A DNA stretch of 8,087 nucleotides from an uncultured Eubacteriales bacterium (GCA_900550065.1 URQR01000088.1:1-8087); one strand, 5' to 3'. Positions 1 to 7,535 are shown, counted from the first letter of the stretch. Made by a program: numbers and translations. Notes: a model not told the origin generated them from the letters alone.

Positions 1-837
1 CGTGAATGCTGCGAAAGCCTTATAAATCAAAGACAAATGCGTGAAAAAGGCAGAGAACTTGACTTTGAAATTGAGCATAGCAACCGTAAAAACACGAATA
101 TAATACTCACTTGTGAAGTTAGTGATGAAGAACAGTTCAAAGCCGCAGTTAAAAATAACATAAAAAGAATATATGCCCCCAATGATTTGGTGGGGACACT
201 AAAAGATGTGCCTGACGATGTTGAAATAATATCAAAATCGGCGGATATATTTTGTGAAGAGAATATAAAGACGGATGGTGTACTTGTTTCGTCACCGGCG
301 GCAATTTACAAGTATAAAGATAAAGAGATATACGGCGATTTCAGATTGAATGTTTTTAATTCGCAAACGGCACAGCATTACGGCGATTTGAAAACGGTTA
401 CATTATCTCCTGAACTTAATTTACATGAAATTGCCGATTTATGTGAAAATACAAACGCTGATCTTGAAGTTATAGGCTACGGACATATTCCGCTTATGAT
501 GATGAAAAACTGCCCGATAAAGGCTATGGGAAAATGCCAAAAGGGCAAAATGATATACAAGCTGAAAGACAGAAAAAGAGAGGAATTTCCGATTGTCTGT
601 TCAAAAGGCTGTATAGCAAAAATTTTAAATTCAAAGCCTATATTTATGGCGGATAAAATCGCGGATTTAAAAAAACTTAAAATAAACAGTATCAGATTGA
701 TATTTACTGTTGAAAAATTCGCTCAATGTGATAAAATAATAGATATGTATAAGAGAGCTTTAAACGGCGAAAAAAATGTGCAGAGTATGACGGAAAACAC
801 ATACACAAGAGGACATTTTTATCGCGGTGTGCTTTAA
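1..837 (+). CDS. U32-family peptidase / RlhA-like protein, C-terminal part (5' end outside window)
   Basis: The frame is open from the first base and ends in TAA at 835-837, so these 278 codons are the C-terminal part of a longer protein. The ATG at 37 is probably internal. The segment with LSPELNLHEI, then GYGHIPLMMMKNCPI, a KDRKREEFP stretch and a final YTRGHFYRGVL is typical of the second half of U32 proteins that carry a DUF3656 domain. Family knowledge: U32 proteins are annotated as collagenase-like peptidases, but the studied bacterial members RlhA and TrhP are needed for RNA hydroxylation (23S rRNA and tRNA). The DUF3656 layout is that of RlhA. The catalytic N-terminal domain is not visible, so the reaction cannot be settled here. 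Four cysteines (NCP, KCQ, VCSKGC) lie in the C-terminal part. The gene is AT-rich, and by hand count 9 of 13 arginine codons are AGA. It ends 16 bases before maf. Confidence 0.85.
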   Translation, partial: RECCESLINQRQMREKGRELDFEIEHSNRKNTNIILTCEVSDEEQFKAAVKNNIKRIYAPNDLVGTLKDVPDDVEIISKSADIFCEENIKTDGVLVSSPAAIYKYKDKEIYGDFRLNVFNSQTAQHYGDLKTVTLSPELNLHEIADLCENTNADLEVIGYGHIPLMMMKNCPIKAMGKCQKGKMIYKLKDRKREEFPIVCSKGCIAKILNSKPIFMADKIADLKKLKINSIRLIFTVEKFAQCDKIIDMYKRALNGEKNVQSMTENTYTRGHFYRGVL

Positions 838-853
838 GAAAGGTTATAATGCA

Positions 854-1444
854 ATGATAGATTTTATACTTGCGTCGGGTTCACCGAGAAGAAAAGAACT
901 TTTGGAGCTTATGGGACTTGAATTTAAGGTGATTGTTTCGCAAGCGGACGAAGATTCCGTTTCAAAAGATTTGAAACCCGAGCTTTACGTGCAGGAGCTT
1001 GCACTTTTAAAGGCGAGTGCAACCGCGAAAGAGGTTTTACGCAATAAAAATGCGGTTATAATTTCAGCAGACACAATCGTAACGCTTGACGGACAAATAC
1101 TCGGTAAGCCGAAAGACGAAGATGACGCATTTAATATGCTTTCAAAACTTTCGGGACGTGAACATGAAGTATATACGGGATATTGCGTTATGCGAATAAG
1201 CGACGGAAAAGCCGTTTGCGGAAAAGTTAGGACAAAAGTAAAGTTTAAAGATTTGAGCGATGACAAAATTCGCGGATATATAAATTCGGGCGAGCCTATG
1301 GATAAGGCAGGTGCATACGGAATACAGGGACTCGGTTCACTTTTGATTGAAAAGATTGACGGCGATTATTTTAATGTTGTCGGTCTGCCGATAAGTGCAC
1401 TTGCGGACACGCTTGAGGACGAAATGGATATAAAGATATTATAA
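854..1444 (+). CDS. maf: Maf family nucleoside triphosphate pyrophosphatase (dTTP/UTP type likely)
   Basis: This is a 196-residue cytoplasmic protein of normal Maf length. Maf enzymes hydrolyse non-canonical and some canonical nucleoside triphosphates to the monophosphate and pyrophosphate, and have been linked to septum inhibition. Visible motifs are the N-terminal LASGSPRRKELL (residues 6-17, with Arg12), the catalytic SADTIV with Asp73, GKPKDEDDAF followed by LSGREHEVYTGY, and AYGIQGLG with Gln158. The glutamine in that last motif points to the dTTP/UTP (YhdE-like) rather than the m7GTP (YceF-like) subfamily; this is inference from motif memory. I chose the ATG at 854 because it begins the conserved MIDFILASGSPRR and has AGAAAGG (837-843) ten bases upstream. 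An in-frame GTG at 827 would add nine residues that do not fit the family and overlap the upstream gene. mreB follows 16 bases after the stop, which suggests co-transcription. Confidence 0.95.
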   Translation: MIDFILASGSPRRKELLELMGLEFKVIVSQADEDSVSKDLKPELYVQELALLKASATAKEVLRNKNAVIISADTIVTLDGQILGKPKDEDDAFNMLSKLSGREHEVYTGYCVMRISDGKAVCGKVRTKVKFKDLSDDKIRGYINSGEPMDKAGAYGIQGLGSLLIEKIDGDYFNVVGLPISALADTLEDEMDIKIL

Positions 1445-1460
1445 AAGGAGAACAACGAAA

Positions 1461-2471
1461 ATGGGGATATTTTCAAAAGATATAGGAATTGACCTTGGTA
1501 CAGCAAACACACTTGTGTATGTAAAGGGCAAGGGAATAGTAGTAAGAGAGCCGTCTGTTGTGGCGATTGACAAGTACGAAGGTAAGGTGCTTGCGGTCGG
1601 TAATGCGGCAAATGAGATGATAGGCAGAACGCCTGAAAACATTGTTGCGGTACGTCCGATGAAAGACGGTGTTATTGCGGATTTTGACATAACTCAAGCT
1701 ATGATAAGAGCGTTTATAAAAGAGGCTGACGTGAGCAACGTATTTAAGCCGAGAGTTGTTGTTTGCATACCGTCGGGCATAACGGAAGTTGAAAGACGTG
1801 CAGTTGAAGAGGCGGTTATTCAAGCAGGCGCAAAGGCAGTTGCACTTATCGAAGAACCTATGGCGGCTGCTATGGGTGCCGGACTTCCTGTGAATGATGC
1901 AACAGGTAATATGGTTGTCGACATCGGCGGCGGTACAACAGAAGTTGCGGTTATTTCGCTGGGCGGAATCGTGACGAGCCGTTCGGTACGTGTGGCGGGT
2001 GACGCGCTCGACAGCGCAATCGTTGCATATATAAAAAAGGAATATAACCTTATGATTGGCGACCGTACGGGTGAGCAGGTTAAGCTGGCGATTGGGTCGG
2101 CGTATCCGGAGGAAACGGAGCATACGATGGAAATCCGTGGGCGCGACCTTGGGACGGGGCTGCCGAAAAACATTACAATTTCGCAGGAGGATATCCGCGG
2201 CGCGCTTGACGAGCCGATTACTGCGATTGTGGACGCAATTAAGTTCACGCTCGAAAAAACGCCGCCGGAGCTTTCGGCGGATATTATGGACCGCGGTATC
2301 ATGCTGACGGGCGGCGGCGCGCTGATTCGCGGGCTGGACAAGCTTATCACCCGTGAAACGGGAATCCCGGTCTATGTTGCAGAGGACCCGCTCGACTGTG
2401 TTGCGCTCGGAACGGGCAAGGTGCTTGAAGAGATTGAGACGCTTAAAAAAGTTTTAATCAATTCAAAATAA
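1461..2471 (+). CDS. mreB: Rod shape-determining actin homologue MreB
   Basis: MreB is a bacterial actin that binds ATP, forms antiparallel filaments on the inner face of the membrane and orients side-wall synthesis through MreC, MreD, RodA and PBP2. The 336-residue length is standard. Actin-fold motifs are in order: phosphate-1 DLGTANT (residues 11-17), phosphate-2 DIGGGTTEVAV (from Asp154) and the adenosine motif LTGGGALIRG (from Leu282). The start is an ATG ten bases after AAGGAG (1445-1450). The gap to mreC is 27 bases. The gene is odd in composition. Up to about 1800 five of seven arginine codons are AGA, whereas from 1975 to the stop all nine are CGN. Third-position GC rises from about 38% (1701-1874) to about 61% (about 1979-2206) by hand count. 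The protein itself reads through without a break, so any junction is in frame and lies near the phosphate-2 motif. Confidence 0.97.
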   Translation: MGIFSKDIGIDLGTANTLVYVKGKGIVVREPSVVAIDKYEGKVLAVGNAANEMIGRTPENIVAVRPMKDGVIADFDITQAMIRAFIKEADVSNVFKPRVVVCIPSGITEVERRAVEEAVIQAGAKAVALIEEPMAAAMGAGLPVNDATGNMVVDIGGGTTEVAVISLGGIVTSRSVRVAGDALDSAIVAYIKKEYNLMIGDRTGEQVKLAIGSAYPEETEHTMEIRGRDLGTGLPKNITISQEDIRGALDEPITAIVDAIKFTLEKTPPELSADIMDRGIMLTGGGALIRGLDKLITRETGIPVYVAEDPLDCVALGTGKVLEEIETLKKVLINSK

Positions 2472-2486
2472 TTTTAGCTTTTTTGT

Positions 2487-2490
2487 GAGG
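2487..2490 (+). promoter_or_regulatory. Ribosome binding site (GAGG) deciding the mreC GTG start
   Basis: GAGG lies eight bases before the GTG at 2499. An in-frame GTG at 2490 overlaps this site and has no separate Shine-Dalgarno at proper spacing, so 2499 is preferred. Confidence 0.55.
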
Positions 2491-2498
2491 TGTTTGCG

Positions 2499-3347
2499 GT
2501 GTATTTTTTTGAAAAGCACAAAAAAATGTCGATAATCATCGGTACGGCGCTCATTGTGCTTGTTTTGATGGGGATTTCTGTGCTGATGAAAGGGACGTTT
2601 TTTGCCGAAAACATCTTTAATACAATCGTATCGCCGCTTCAAAAGGGAATTACTGCGGTAACGGACGGCGTTGGAGGGTTCTTTCATTTTTTGTTTGAGA
2701 TGAACGATTATAAAGAGGAGAATACGCGGCTGTCTAAGCGTGTGGCGGAGCTGGAGCGCGAGCAAAGAAGCGCGCAGGATTATAAGGCGGAAAACGACCG
2801 GCTGTCCGGTCTGCTGGAGTTAAAGGAAAACGACCTGTCCAACCTGCGCACGACGGGTGCGAGCATCATTGGCTGGAGTACAGATAACTGGTTCAATTAT
2901 TACACGATTGACAAGGGCAGCCTTGACGGCGTACAGAAAAAGAGCATGGTTCTGACAGACGAGGGCCTTGTCGGGCATGTGCAGGAGGTCGGGCTTAATT
3001 GGTCGCGCATTGTTACAATTGTCGACTCATCATCTTCTGTTGGGGCAAAGGTTGTACGGACGGGCGATGTCGCGCTCGTATCGGGTGACAATGCCTATGA
3101 AAAGCAAGGGCTCTGTAAGATGACGAACGTGAATCAGGACATGCAGGTTGTCGTTGGCGATATTCTTGAAACCTCGGGGCTGAGCAGCGTTTATGCTCCG
3201 GGCGTTGCCATTGGCCGCGTCAAAGAGATTGTGACCGATTCGACAGGCGGGCAGTTTGCGCTGATTGAACCGCTGGTAGATTTTAAGTCTACGCGGCACG
3301 TACTTGTAGTGCTTGACACGATGGCGGAGCAAAACGGCGGGCAGTAA
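2499..3347 (+). CDS. mreC: Rod shape-determining protein MreC
   Basis: MreC is a bitopic membrane protein whose extracytoplasmic part binds PBP2 and links it to MreB. The 282-residue product has a short basic N-terminus (FFEKHKK), one membrane helix at about residues 11-30, a coiled coil at about 68-116 (MNDYKEENTRLSKRVAEL onwards) and then the beta-rich domain typical of MreC. That domain contains DKGSLDGVQKKS, VGHVQEVG, DSSSSVGAKV and ETSGLSSVYAPGVAIGRV, a strong family signature near the C-terminus. I chose the GTG at 2499, giving a start of VYFFEKHKK, over GTG 2490 because of the GAGG spacing and the usual short MreC N-terminus. mreD follows after 15 bases. Codon use is of the GC-richer downstream type (one AGA among ten arginines). 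Confidence 0.95.
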   Translation: MYFFEKHKKMSIIIGTALIVLVLMGISVLMKGTFFAENIFNTIVSPLQKGITAVTDGVGGFFHFLFEMNDYKEENTRLSKRVAELEREQRSAQDYKAENDRLSGLLELKENDLSNLRTTGASIIGWSTDNWFNYYTIDKGSLDGVQKKSMVLTDEGLVGHVQEVGLNWSRIVTIVDSSSSVGAKVVRTGDVALVSGDNAYEKQGLCKMTNVNQDMQVVVGDILETSGLSSVYAPGVAIGRVKEIVTDSTGGQFALIEPLVDFKSTRHVLVVLDTMAEQNGGQ

Positions 3348-3362
3348 GCCGGAAGGGGTTGC

Positions 3363-3857
3363 ATGGTAAAGATGAAAATGCTGCGTTTAGGAATCGTAAC
3401 CTTCTTAATTTATTTAATACAAACGACATTTATTCAGTATTTTGCCATTGGCGGAATTATCCCGAATTTGATGGTTGTTTTTGTGATTTGCTTTGCGCTG
3501 ACACAGTCTGACTACAAAAAGCCGATGTTTTACGGACTTGCGTGCGGTATGCTGCTGGACTTTTCTTCGGAGACATTGTTTGGCGTACACGCGCTTTTGT
3601 GTATGTTTTGTGCGCTTCTGTGCGAGCAGGTCAGCACACGGTTTTTTAAAGGAAAGTTTTTTGTGTCCCTTTTGTTTGTTTGTGTCATTAGTTTTCTATA
3701 CGAAATCGCGTATTTTGCGCTCTCGTTTATGCTCTACGACGGCGTACCGCTGACATATGCGCTTTTTGGCGTGGCGCTGCCCACGGTGGCTTATAATGCA
3801 GTGGTATCGGTCGTGGTTCTGCTGCTGATGCGCCGGAGCGCGGCGCTTGGCGATTGA
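3363..3857 (+). CDS. mreD: Rod shape-determining membrane protein MreD
   Basis: This is a small, very hydrophobic protein of 164 residues, the usual MreD length. About five membrane segments can be seen: around residues 5-27, 30-46, 55-90 (which may hold two), 99-124 and 128-157. The stretch GLACGMLLDFSSETLFGVHAL matches the conserved core of MreD, where glycine and aspartate sit in the second half of the molecule's first membrane block. MreD belongs to the elongation complex with MreC, RodA and PBP2; its biochemical role is still not well defined. The start is an ATG six bases after GGAAGG (3351-3356). The stop lies 25 bases before the chosen start of mrdA. Sequence conservation in MreD is low across families, so the call rests on hydropathy, length and its place between mreC and mrdA. 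Confidence 0.92.
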   Translation: MVKMKMLRLGIVTFLIYLIQTTFIQYFAIGGIIPNLMVVFVICFALTQSDYKKPMFYGLACGMLLDFSSETLFGVHALLCMFCALLCEQVSTRFFKGKFFVSLLFVCVISFLYEIAYFALSFMLYDGVPLTYALFGVALPTVAYNAVVSVVVLLLMRRSAALGD

Positions 3858-3867
3858 GGTCATACAT

Positions 3868-3875
3868 AAGGGTGG
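3868..3875 (+). promoter_or_regulatory. Ribosome binding site (AAGGGTGG) deciding the mrdA TTG start
   Basis: AAGGGTGG sits seven bases before the TTG at 3883. The other in-frame start, TTG at 3847, would overlap the end of mreD and has only a weak GGAG upstream. Confidence 0.5.
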
Positions 3876-3882
3876 TGAGGCT

Positions 3883-5982
3883 TTGATCCGGCTTGACAAC
3901 AATAAAAAGGACCAGAGCAGGTATAAGGTATATACCGCTTTTATTGGCGTGCTTGCGCTTGTGATTGTAGCACGTCTTTTTTGGATGCAGATTATCTGCG
4001 GCGACGACTATATGTTACAGGCCGAGCAAAAGCAGCTCCGCAGTGTGACGGTTGCCGCGCCGCGCGGGGAAATTGTTGACCGGTACGGGCAGCCGCTCGT
4101 GACGAACAAGACAGGATATTCTGTGCAGATTCAAAAGACAAACCTAAAAAACGATGAATTTAATGCAATCCTTTTAAAACTTTACAACTTAATTGAGGCG
4201 CACGGCGAAGAAGTGCTGCAAACGTTTCCCATCGCGGGAGATCCGCTTCGCTTCACCTTTGCTGACGAGGTTGGTGTATCGGAGGGACAGGACGCGGCAC
4301 AGGCGGAGCGGAGGTGGAAAAAAGCGCAGGAATTCAATGAGGCGATGACGGCGCAGGAAGCGTTTGAAAAGTTTCGTAAACGGTATAAAGTCGCGGCGGA
4401 GTATTCGGAGGCTGATGCGCTGAAAATCGTTGCGCTGCGATATGAGATGGAAACGCGTGACTTTTCGGTGAGCACACCGTTTACAGTTGCCTCGGATGTA
4501 GATATGAAGCTTGTGACGAAGCTCAAGGAAGAGCAGGCGGAATATCCGTGCGTCAATATTACCACAGAGTATTTCCGCCAATATGCGCAGGGGAATCTCG
4601 CGGCGCACTTGCTGGGGCGGATTGGTAAAATATCGCCTGAAGAATACAGCTCGTTAAAGGGGCAGGGCTACCGCATGACCGACGAAGTCGGCAAGCAGGG
4701 CATAGAAAAAGAATTTGAGTCCTTCCTAAAAGGGACGGACGGCTATACGAGTCTTGCGCAAACACCGAACGGCTTTGAGGTGCAGCCGGACTCGGGTAGA
4801 GATCCCGTGCCGGGGAACTATGTTGTTTTGACGCTCGACGCTAAGCTGCAGGCGGTGCTTGAGCAGTCGCTCGGTGAAACGATAGAAGCTATCCGCAGCC
4901 GCGGCGGCGCGCCTTCGGCAAAATCAGGCGGCGACGCGTACTGCGGCGCCGCGGTCGTGATGAATCCGAAAAATGCGGAAGTACTCGCAATGGCGTCGTG
5001 GCCGACGTTTGACCCGGCACGCTTTAACGAAGACTACCGTATGCTCGAGAGCGACCCGAATAAGCCGATTTGGAACAGGGCGATTGGCGGTACGTACGCA
5101 CCGGGTTCAACCTTTAAGATGCTGACGTCGATTGCTGCGCTGGAAAGCGGCGTAATTACACCGCAAACAATTATCAAAGACGAAGGTATTTATAAGGCTT
5201 ACGACGACTATCAGCCAAAATGCTGGATTTATACAAAGTCGGGCAGGACGCACGGCAATCAGACCGTTACCGATGCGGTAAAAAATTCGTGCAACTATTT
5301 TTACTATGAGGTTGCCGATCAGATGGGGATTGAGACGCTCGACGAATATGCAAAAAAGTTTGGCTTTGGGGAGCGGACAGGCTTTGAGCTTGCAAGTGAA
5401 GAAGCGAAAGGGCGGCTTGCCGGGCCGGAGGATCGGAAGGCGTACGGCGGAGAGCAGTGGCGGCCCGGCGATACGCTGCAGGCCGCGATTGGCCAGTCGG
5501 ACCATCTGTTCACACCGATTCAGCTCGCGAATTACTTATCCACGCTCATCAATGGCGGAAACCGCTATAAGCCGCATATTGTTAAGACGGTTCGTTCAAC
5601 GGCGGACGGCAGTATCGTGCAGGAAAAACAGCCCGAACTGGTGGATACGATGAATTTGCAGCAGGAAAATATCAATGCAATTTTAGACGGCATGCTTGGC
5701 GTAACAGAAGACGGCACAGCAAGTTCGCACTTTAAAGGATATCCCATCGAGGTCGGCGGAAAAACCGGCTCCGCGCAGGTGGCGGTTGGCTCAGACAATG
5801 GATTGTTCGTCGGCTATGCGCCGTTTGACGACCCTGAAATCGCAATTGCGGTTGTGATTGAGCACGGCAACAGCGGCGGCGACGTCGTACCGGTTGTAAA
5901 GGCTGTTTTAGACGAATATTTTAATAATCATGGGGAAACACAAAACGATATCAATCATCAGACGGGGACACTTTTGCCCTGA
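3883..5982 (+). CDS. mrdA: Penicillin-binding protein 2, class B peptidoglycan transpeptidase (MrdA)
   Basis: MrdA is a membrane-anchored D,D-transpeptidase that cross-links side-wall peptidoglycan during elongation and is the target of beta-lactams. The 699-residue product has a short cytoplasmic tail, one membrane helix at about 16-33, the PBP dimer/pedestal motif PRGEIVDRYG (Arg61), and then the transpeptidase domain. Catalytic motifs are STFK (Ser409 nucleophile, Lys412), SCN (Ser469, Asn471) and KTGSA (Lys627). WRPGDTLQAAIGQSDHLFTP is also typical of PBP2. It is longer than E. coli PBP2 (633). The extra length lies mostly in a charged stretch at about residues 100-190 of the pedestal; clostridial PBP2 proteins often carry inserts there. 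The start is TTG 3883 with AAGGGTGG seven bases upstream. TTG 3847 is the alternative, adding 12 residues. Its SEDS partner rodA is not next to it in this window. minC begins 40 bases after the stop. Confidence 0.95.
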   Translation: MIRLDNNKKDQSRYKVYTAFIGVLALVIVARLFWMQIICGDDYMLQAEQKQLRSVTVAAPRGEIVDRYGQPLVTNKTGYSVQIQKTNLKNDEFNAILLKLYNLIEAHGEEVLQTFPIAGDPLRFTFADEVGVSEGQDAAQAERRWKKAQEFNEAMTAQEAFEKFRKRYKVAAEYSEADALKIVALRYEMETRDFSVSTPFTVASDVDMKLVTKLKEEQAEYPCVNITTEYFRQYAQGNLAAHLLGRIGKISPEEYSSLKGQGYRMTDEVGKQGIEKEFESFLKGTDGYTSLAQTPNGFEVQPDSGRDPVPGNYVVLTLDAKLQAVLEQSLGETIEAIRSRGGAPSAKSGGDAYCGAAVVMNPKNAEVLAMASWPTFDPARFNEDYRMLESDPNKPIWNRAIGGTYAPGSTFKMLTSIAALESGVITPQTIIKDEGIYKAYDDYQPKCWIYTKSGRTHGNQTVTDAVKNSCNYFYYEVADQMGIETLDEYAKKFGFGERTGFELASEEAKGRLAGPEDRKAYGGEQWRPGDTLQAAIGQSDHLFTPIQLANYLSTLINGGNRYKPHIVKTVRSTADGSIVQEKQPELVDTMNLQQENINAILDGMLGVTEDGTASSHFKGYPIEVGGKTGSAQVAVGSDNGLFVGYAPFDDPEIAIAVVIEHGNSGGDVVPVVKAVLDEYFNNHGETQNDINHQTGTLLP

Positions 5983-6004
5983 TGGTATCGCCATCAATAG
6001 GTAT

Positions 6005-6014
6005 GAGGAAGGGG
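6005..6014 (+). promoter_or_regulatory. Ribosome binding site (GAGGAAGGGG) deciding the minC TTG start
   Basis: This strong purine-rich site ends eight bases before the TTG at 6023, where homology to MinC begins. It argues against the upstream in-frame ATG at 5930, which lies inside mrdA. Confidence 0.6.
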
Positions 6015-6022
6015 TTTTTGTT

Positions 6023-6652
6023 TTGGCTGCAAATGAGGTAGTGAAACTAAAGGGAATTAAAGACGGTATTATGGTAATTGTCAGCGAGGCGGAGTTTAGC
6101 GCAATCCTGCGGGAATCGATACAGAAAATCAGCGAGGTTGTCGATTTCTTTTCGTCCGGCAGCGGGCGGATTCTGTTTACAGGGTATCGTGTCGGCGGCG
6201 TGAATCAAATTATGTTAGAGCAGGAAATTAAAAAGCTTGTGCCCGATGATGTTAAGATTGAGTATGAAGGGGAGGATAATGCGTTTTTCTCCCGCTTTAT
6301 GCCGACGGATGATAAAAGCCGGTTCCATCACGGGACGCTGCGCAGCGGCCAGTGTATTAAATCGCTCGGTCACCTTGTTGTGGTCGGCGATGTAAACCCC
6401 GGCGCGGAGCTGATTGCGGCGGGAAATATTGTTGTGATGGGTGTTTTACGGGGAATTGTCCATGCCGGCTGTAATGGCGACAAAGACGCGATTGTTTCCG
6501 CAGCGCGTATGGCGCCGACACAAATTCGGATTGGGGACATCATCACAAGGCCGCCCGACGAGGAGGTCGGGACCGAGTGGTTGCCGGAAATTGCGTATGT
6601 ACATGACGGAAATATTTACATTGACGGATATTTGTCAAAAAAAATCAAATAA
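6023..6652 (+). CDS. minC: Septum site-determining protein MinC (FtsZ assembly inhibitor)
   Basis: MinC prevents Z-ring assembly away from mid-cell. It is brought to the membrane by MinD. The 209-residue product has the N-terminal FtsZ-inhibiting domain (starting ANEVVKLKGIKDGIMVIV) and a C-terminal beta-helix domain from about residue 104. The RSGQ motif (107-110), needed for MinD binding in studied MinC proteins, is followed by LVVVGDVNPGAELIAAGNI and MGVLRGIVHAG, the MinC hallmark. The start is chosen as TTG 6023 because of the strong GAGGAAGGGG upstream and because family alignment begins just there. An ATG at 5930 would add 31 residues read out of frame from the end of mrdA. A GTG at 6041 has no well-spaced binding site. 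The gene follows mrdA by 40 bases and is probably co-transcribed with it. It is separated from minD by 85 bases holding a promoter. Confidence 0.95.
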   Translation: MAANEVVKLKGIKDGIMVIVSEAEFSAILRESIQKISEVVDFFSSGSGRILFTGYRVGGVNQIMLEQEIKKLVPDDVKIEYEGEDNAFFSRFMPTDDKSRFHHGTLRSGQCIKSLGHLVVVGDVNPGAELIAAGNIVVMGVLRGIVHAGCNGDKDAIVSAARMAPTQIRIGDIITRPPDEEVGTEWLPEIAYVHDGNIYIDGYLSKKIK

Positions 6653-6656
6653 GCTA

Positions 6657-6685
6657 TAGACTTAGAATTTTTCATATGTTATACT
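6657..6685 (+). promoter_or_regulatory. Probable sigma-A promoter upstream of minD
   Basis: The -35 element TAGACT (6657-6662) matches TTGACA at four of six positions. After a 17-base spacer comes TATACT (6680-6685), preceded by TG one base upstream, an extended -10 element. Transcription would start near 6692, leaving a leader of about 45 bases before minD. The 85-base minC-minD gap is AT-rich against GC-richer flanks and is the longest intergenic stretch in the window. No terminator hairpin is seen before it. It would let minD, minE and mgsA be expressed apart from minC. Confidence 0.65.
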
Positions 6686-6737
6686 GAATATAGTTGTGAT
6701 TTTTTATGATTTCTATACATAGGAGGGCAAAACAGTT

Positions 6738-7535
6738 ATGGGTGAGGTAATTGTAATAACATCCGGCAAGGGCGGTGTCGGCAAAACGACGACAACGGCG
6801 AATATCGGAACTGGCCTTGCGCTGAAAAATAAAAGTGTTGTATTGATTGATGCGGATATCGGCCTTCGTAACCTCGACGTGGTAATGGGGCTTGAAAATA
6901 GGATTGTGTATGATATCGTAGACGTCGTAGAGGGGCGCTGCCGTACAAAGCAGGCGCTGATTAAGGATAAGCGCTATAACGGGTTGTATATTATTCCGGC
7001 GGCGCAGACGCGCGATAAAAACGCGGTTTCTCCGGAGCAGATGAAAAAGCTGACGGCGGAGCTGAAAAAAGAGTTTGACTACATATTAATCGACTGTCCG
7101 GCAGGAATTGAACAGGGCTTTAAAAACGCAGTGGCAGGCGCGGACAAGGCGATTGTGGTAACGACACCGGAGGTTTCGGCTGTACGTGACGCAGACCGTA
7201 TCATTGGCCTTTTGGAGGCGAACGATATCAAGGAGCCACAGTTGATTGTCAACCGTATCCGCCCGCTGATGATCAAAAAGGGCGATATGATGACAGTTGA
7301 TGATATTCTTGATATTCTTGCAATCGGCTTAATCGGCATTGTGCCGGACGATGAGAATATTATTATATCGACGAACCGCGGCGAGCCGGCGGTTGCGGAC
7401 GAAAAGTCGAAGGCAGGGCAGGCATACCGTAACATTACGGCGCGTATTATGGGGGATAAGGTGCCGATTATGGAAATTGAAGAGCCGGGCTTTATGGCAA
7501 AGGTGAAGAAGTTTTTCGGTGTAAAGGCAGACTAA
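6738..7535 (+). CDS. minD: Septum site-determining ATPase MinD
   Basis: MinD is a membrane-associating ATPase of the ParA/MinD (deviant Walker A) class. With ATP it dimerises, binds the membrane and recruits MinC; MinE triggers its ATPase and release. The 265-residue length is normal. Visible motifs are the deviant Walker A GKGGVGKT (residues 10-17, with signature Lys11 and Lys16), switch I VLIDADIGLRNLDVVMG (Asp38, Asp40), Walker B YILIDCPAG (Asp119), and the C-terminal amphipathic membrane-targeting helix FMAKVKKFFG (252-261). The intact C-terminal helix separates it from soluble ParA relatives. The start is the ATG at 6738, eleven bases after AGGAGG (6721-6726), and a good promoter lies just upstream. 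minE follows after 22 bases. Codon use fits the GC-richer part of the window (no AGA among 13 arginines). Confidence 0.97.
   Translation: MGEVIVITSGKGGVGKTTTTANIGTGLALKNKSVVLIDADIGLRNLDVVMGLENRIVYDIVDVVEGRCRTKQALIKDKRYNGLYIIPAAQTRDKNAVSPEQMKKLTAELKKEFDYILIDCPAGIEQGFKNAVAGADKAIVVTTPEVSAVRDADRIIGLLEANDIKEPQLIVNRIRPLMIKKGDMMTVDDILDILAIGLIGIVPDDENIIISTNRGEPAVADEKSKAGQAYRNITARIMGDKVPIMEIEEPGFMAKVKKFFGVKAD

Noticed and set aside
827..853. GTG at 827 as the Maf start
   Set aside because: It overlaps the end of the U32 gene and adds residues not seen in Maf. ATG 854 begins the conserved motif and has a well-spaced binding site.
1473..2123. A 216-codon open frame on the - strand opposite mreB
   Set aside because: It is a shadow of the mreB coding frame: rich in Arg, His, Cys and Asn, with no family motif or ribosome binding site, opposite a certain gene.
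2465..2486. AT palindrome followed by a T run after mreB, as a terminator
   Set aside because: The possible stem AAAA/TTTT has no GC pairs and a three-base loop, so it is too weak. mreC starts 27 bases after mreB and should be co-transcribed.
5107..5505. Long open frames on the - strand and in another + frame inside mrdA (for example 5306-5653 +)
   Set aside because: They are products of the GC-rich third positions of mrdA. Their compositions are arginine-, serine- or proline-rich and show no recognisable domain.
5930..6022. ATG at 5930 as the MinC start, overlapping mrdA
   Set aside because: The extra 31 residues come from the out-of-frame end of mrdA and do not resemble MinC. TTG 6023 has a strong GAGGAAGGGG at ideal spacing.
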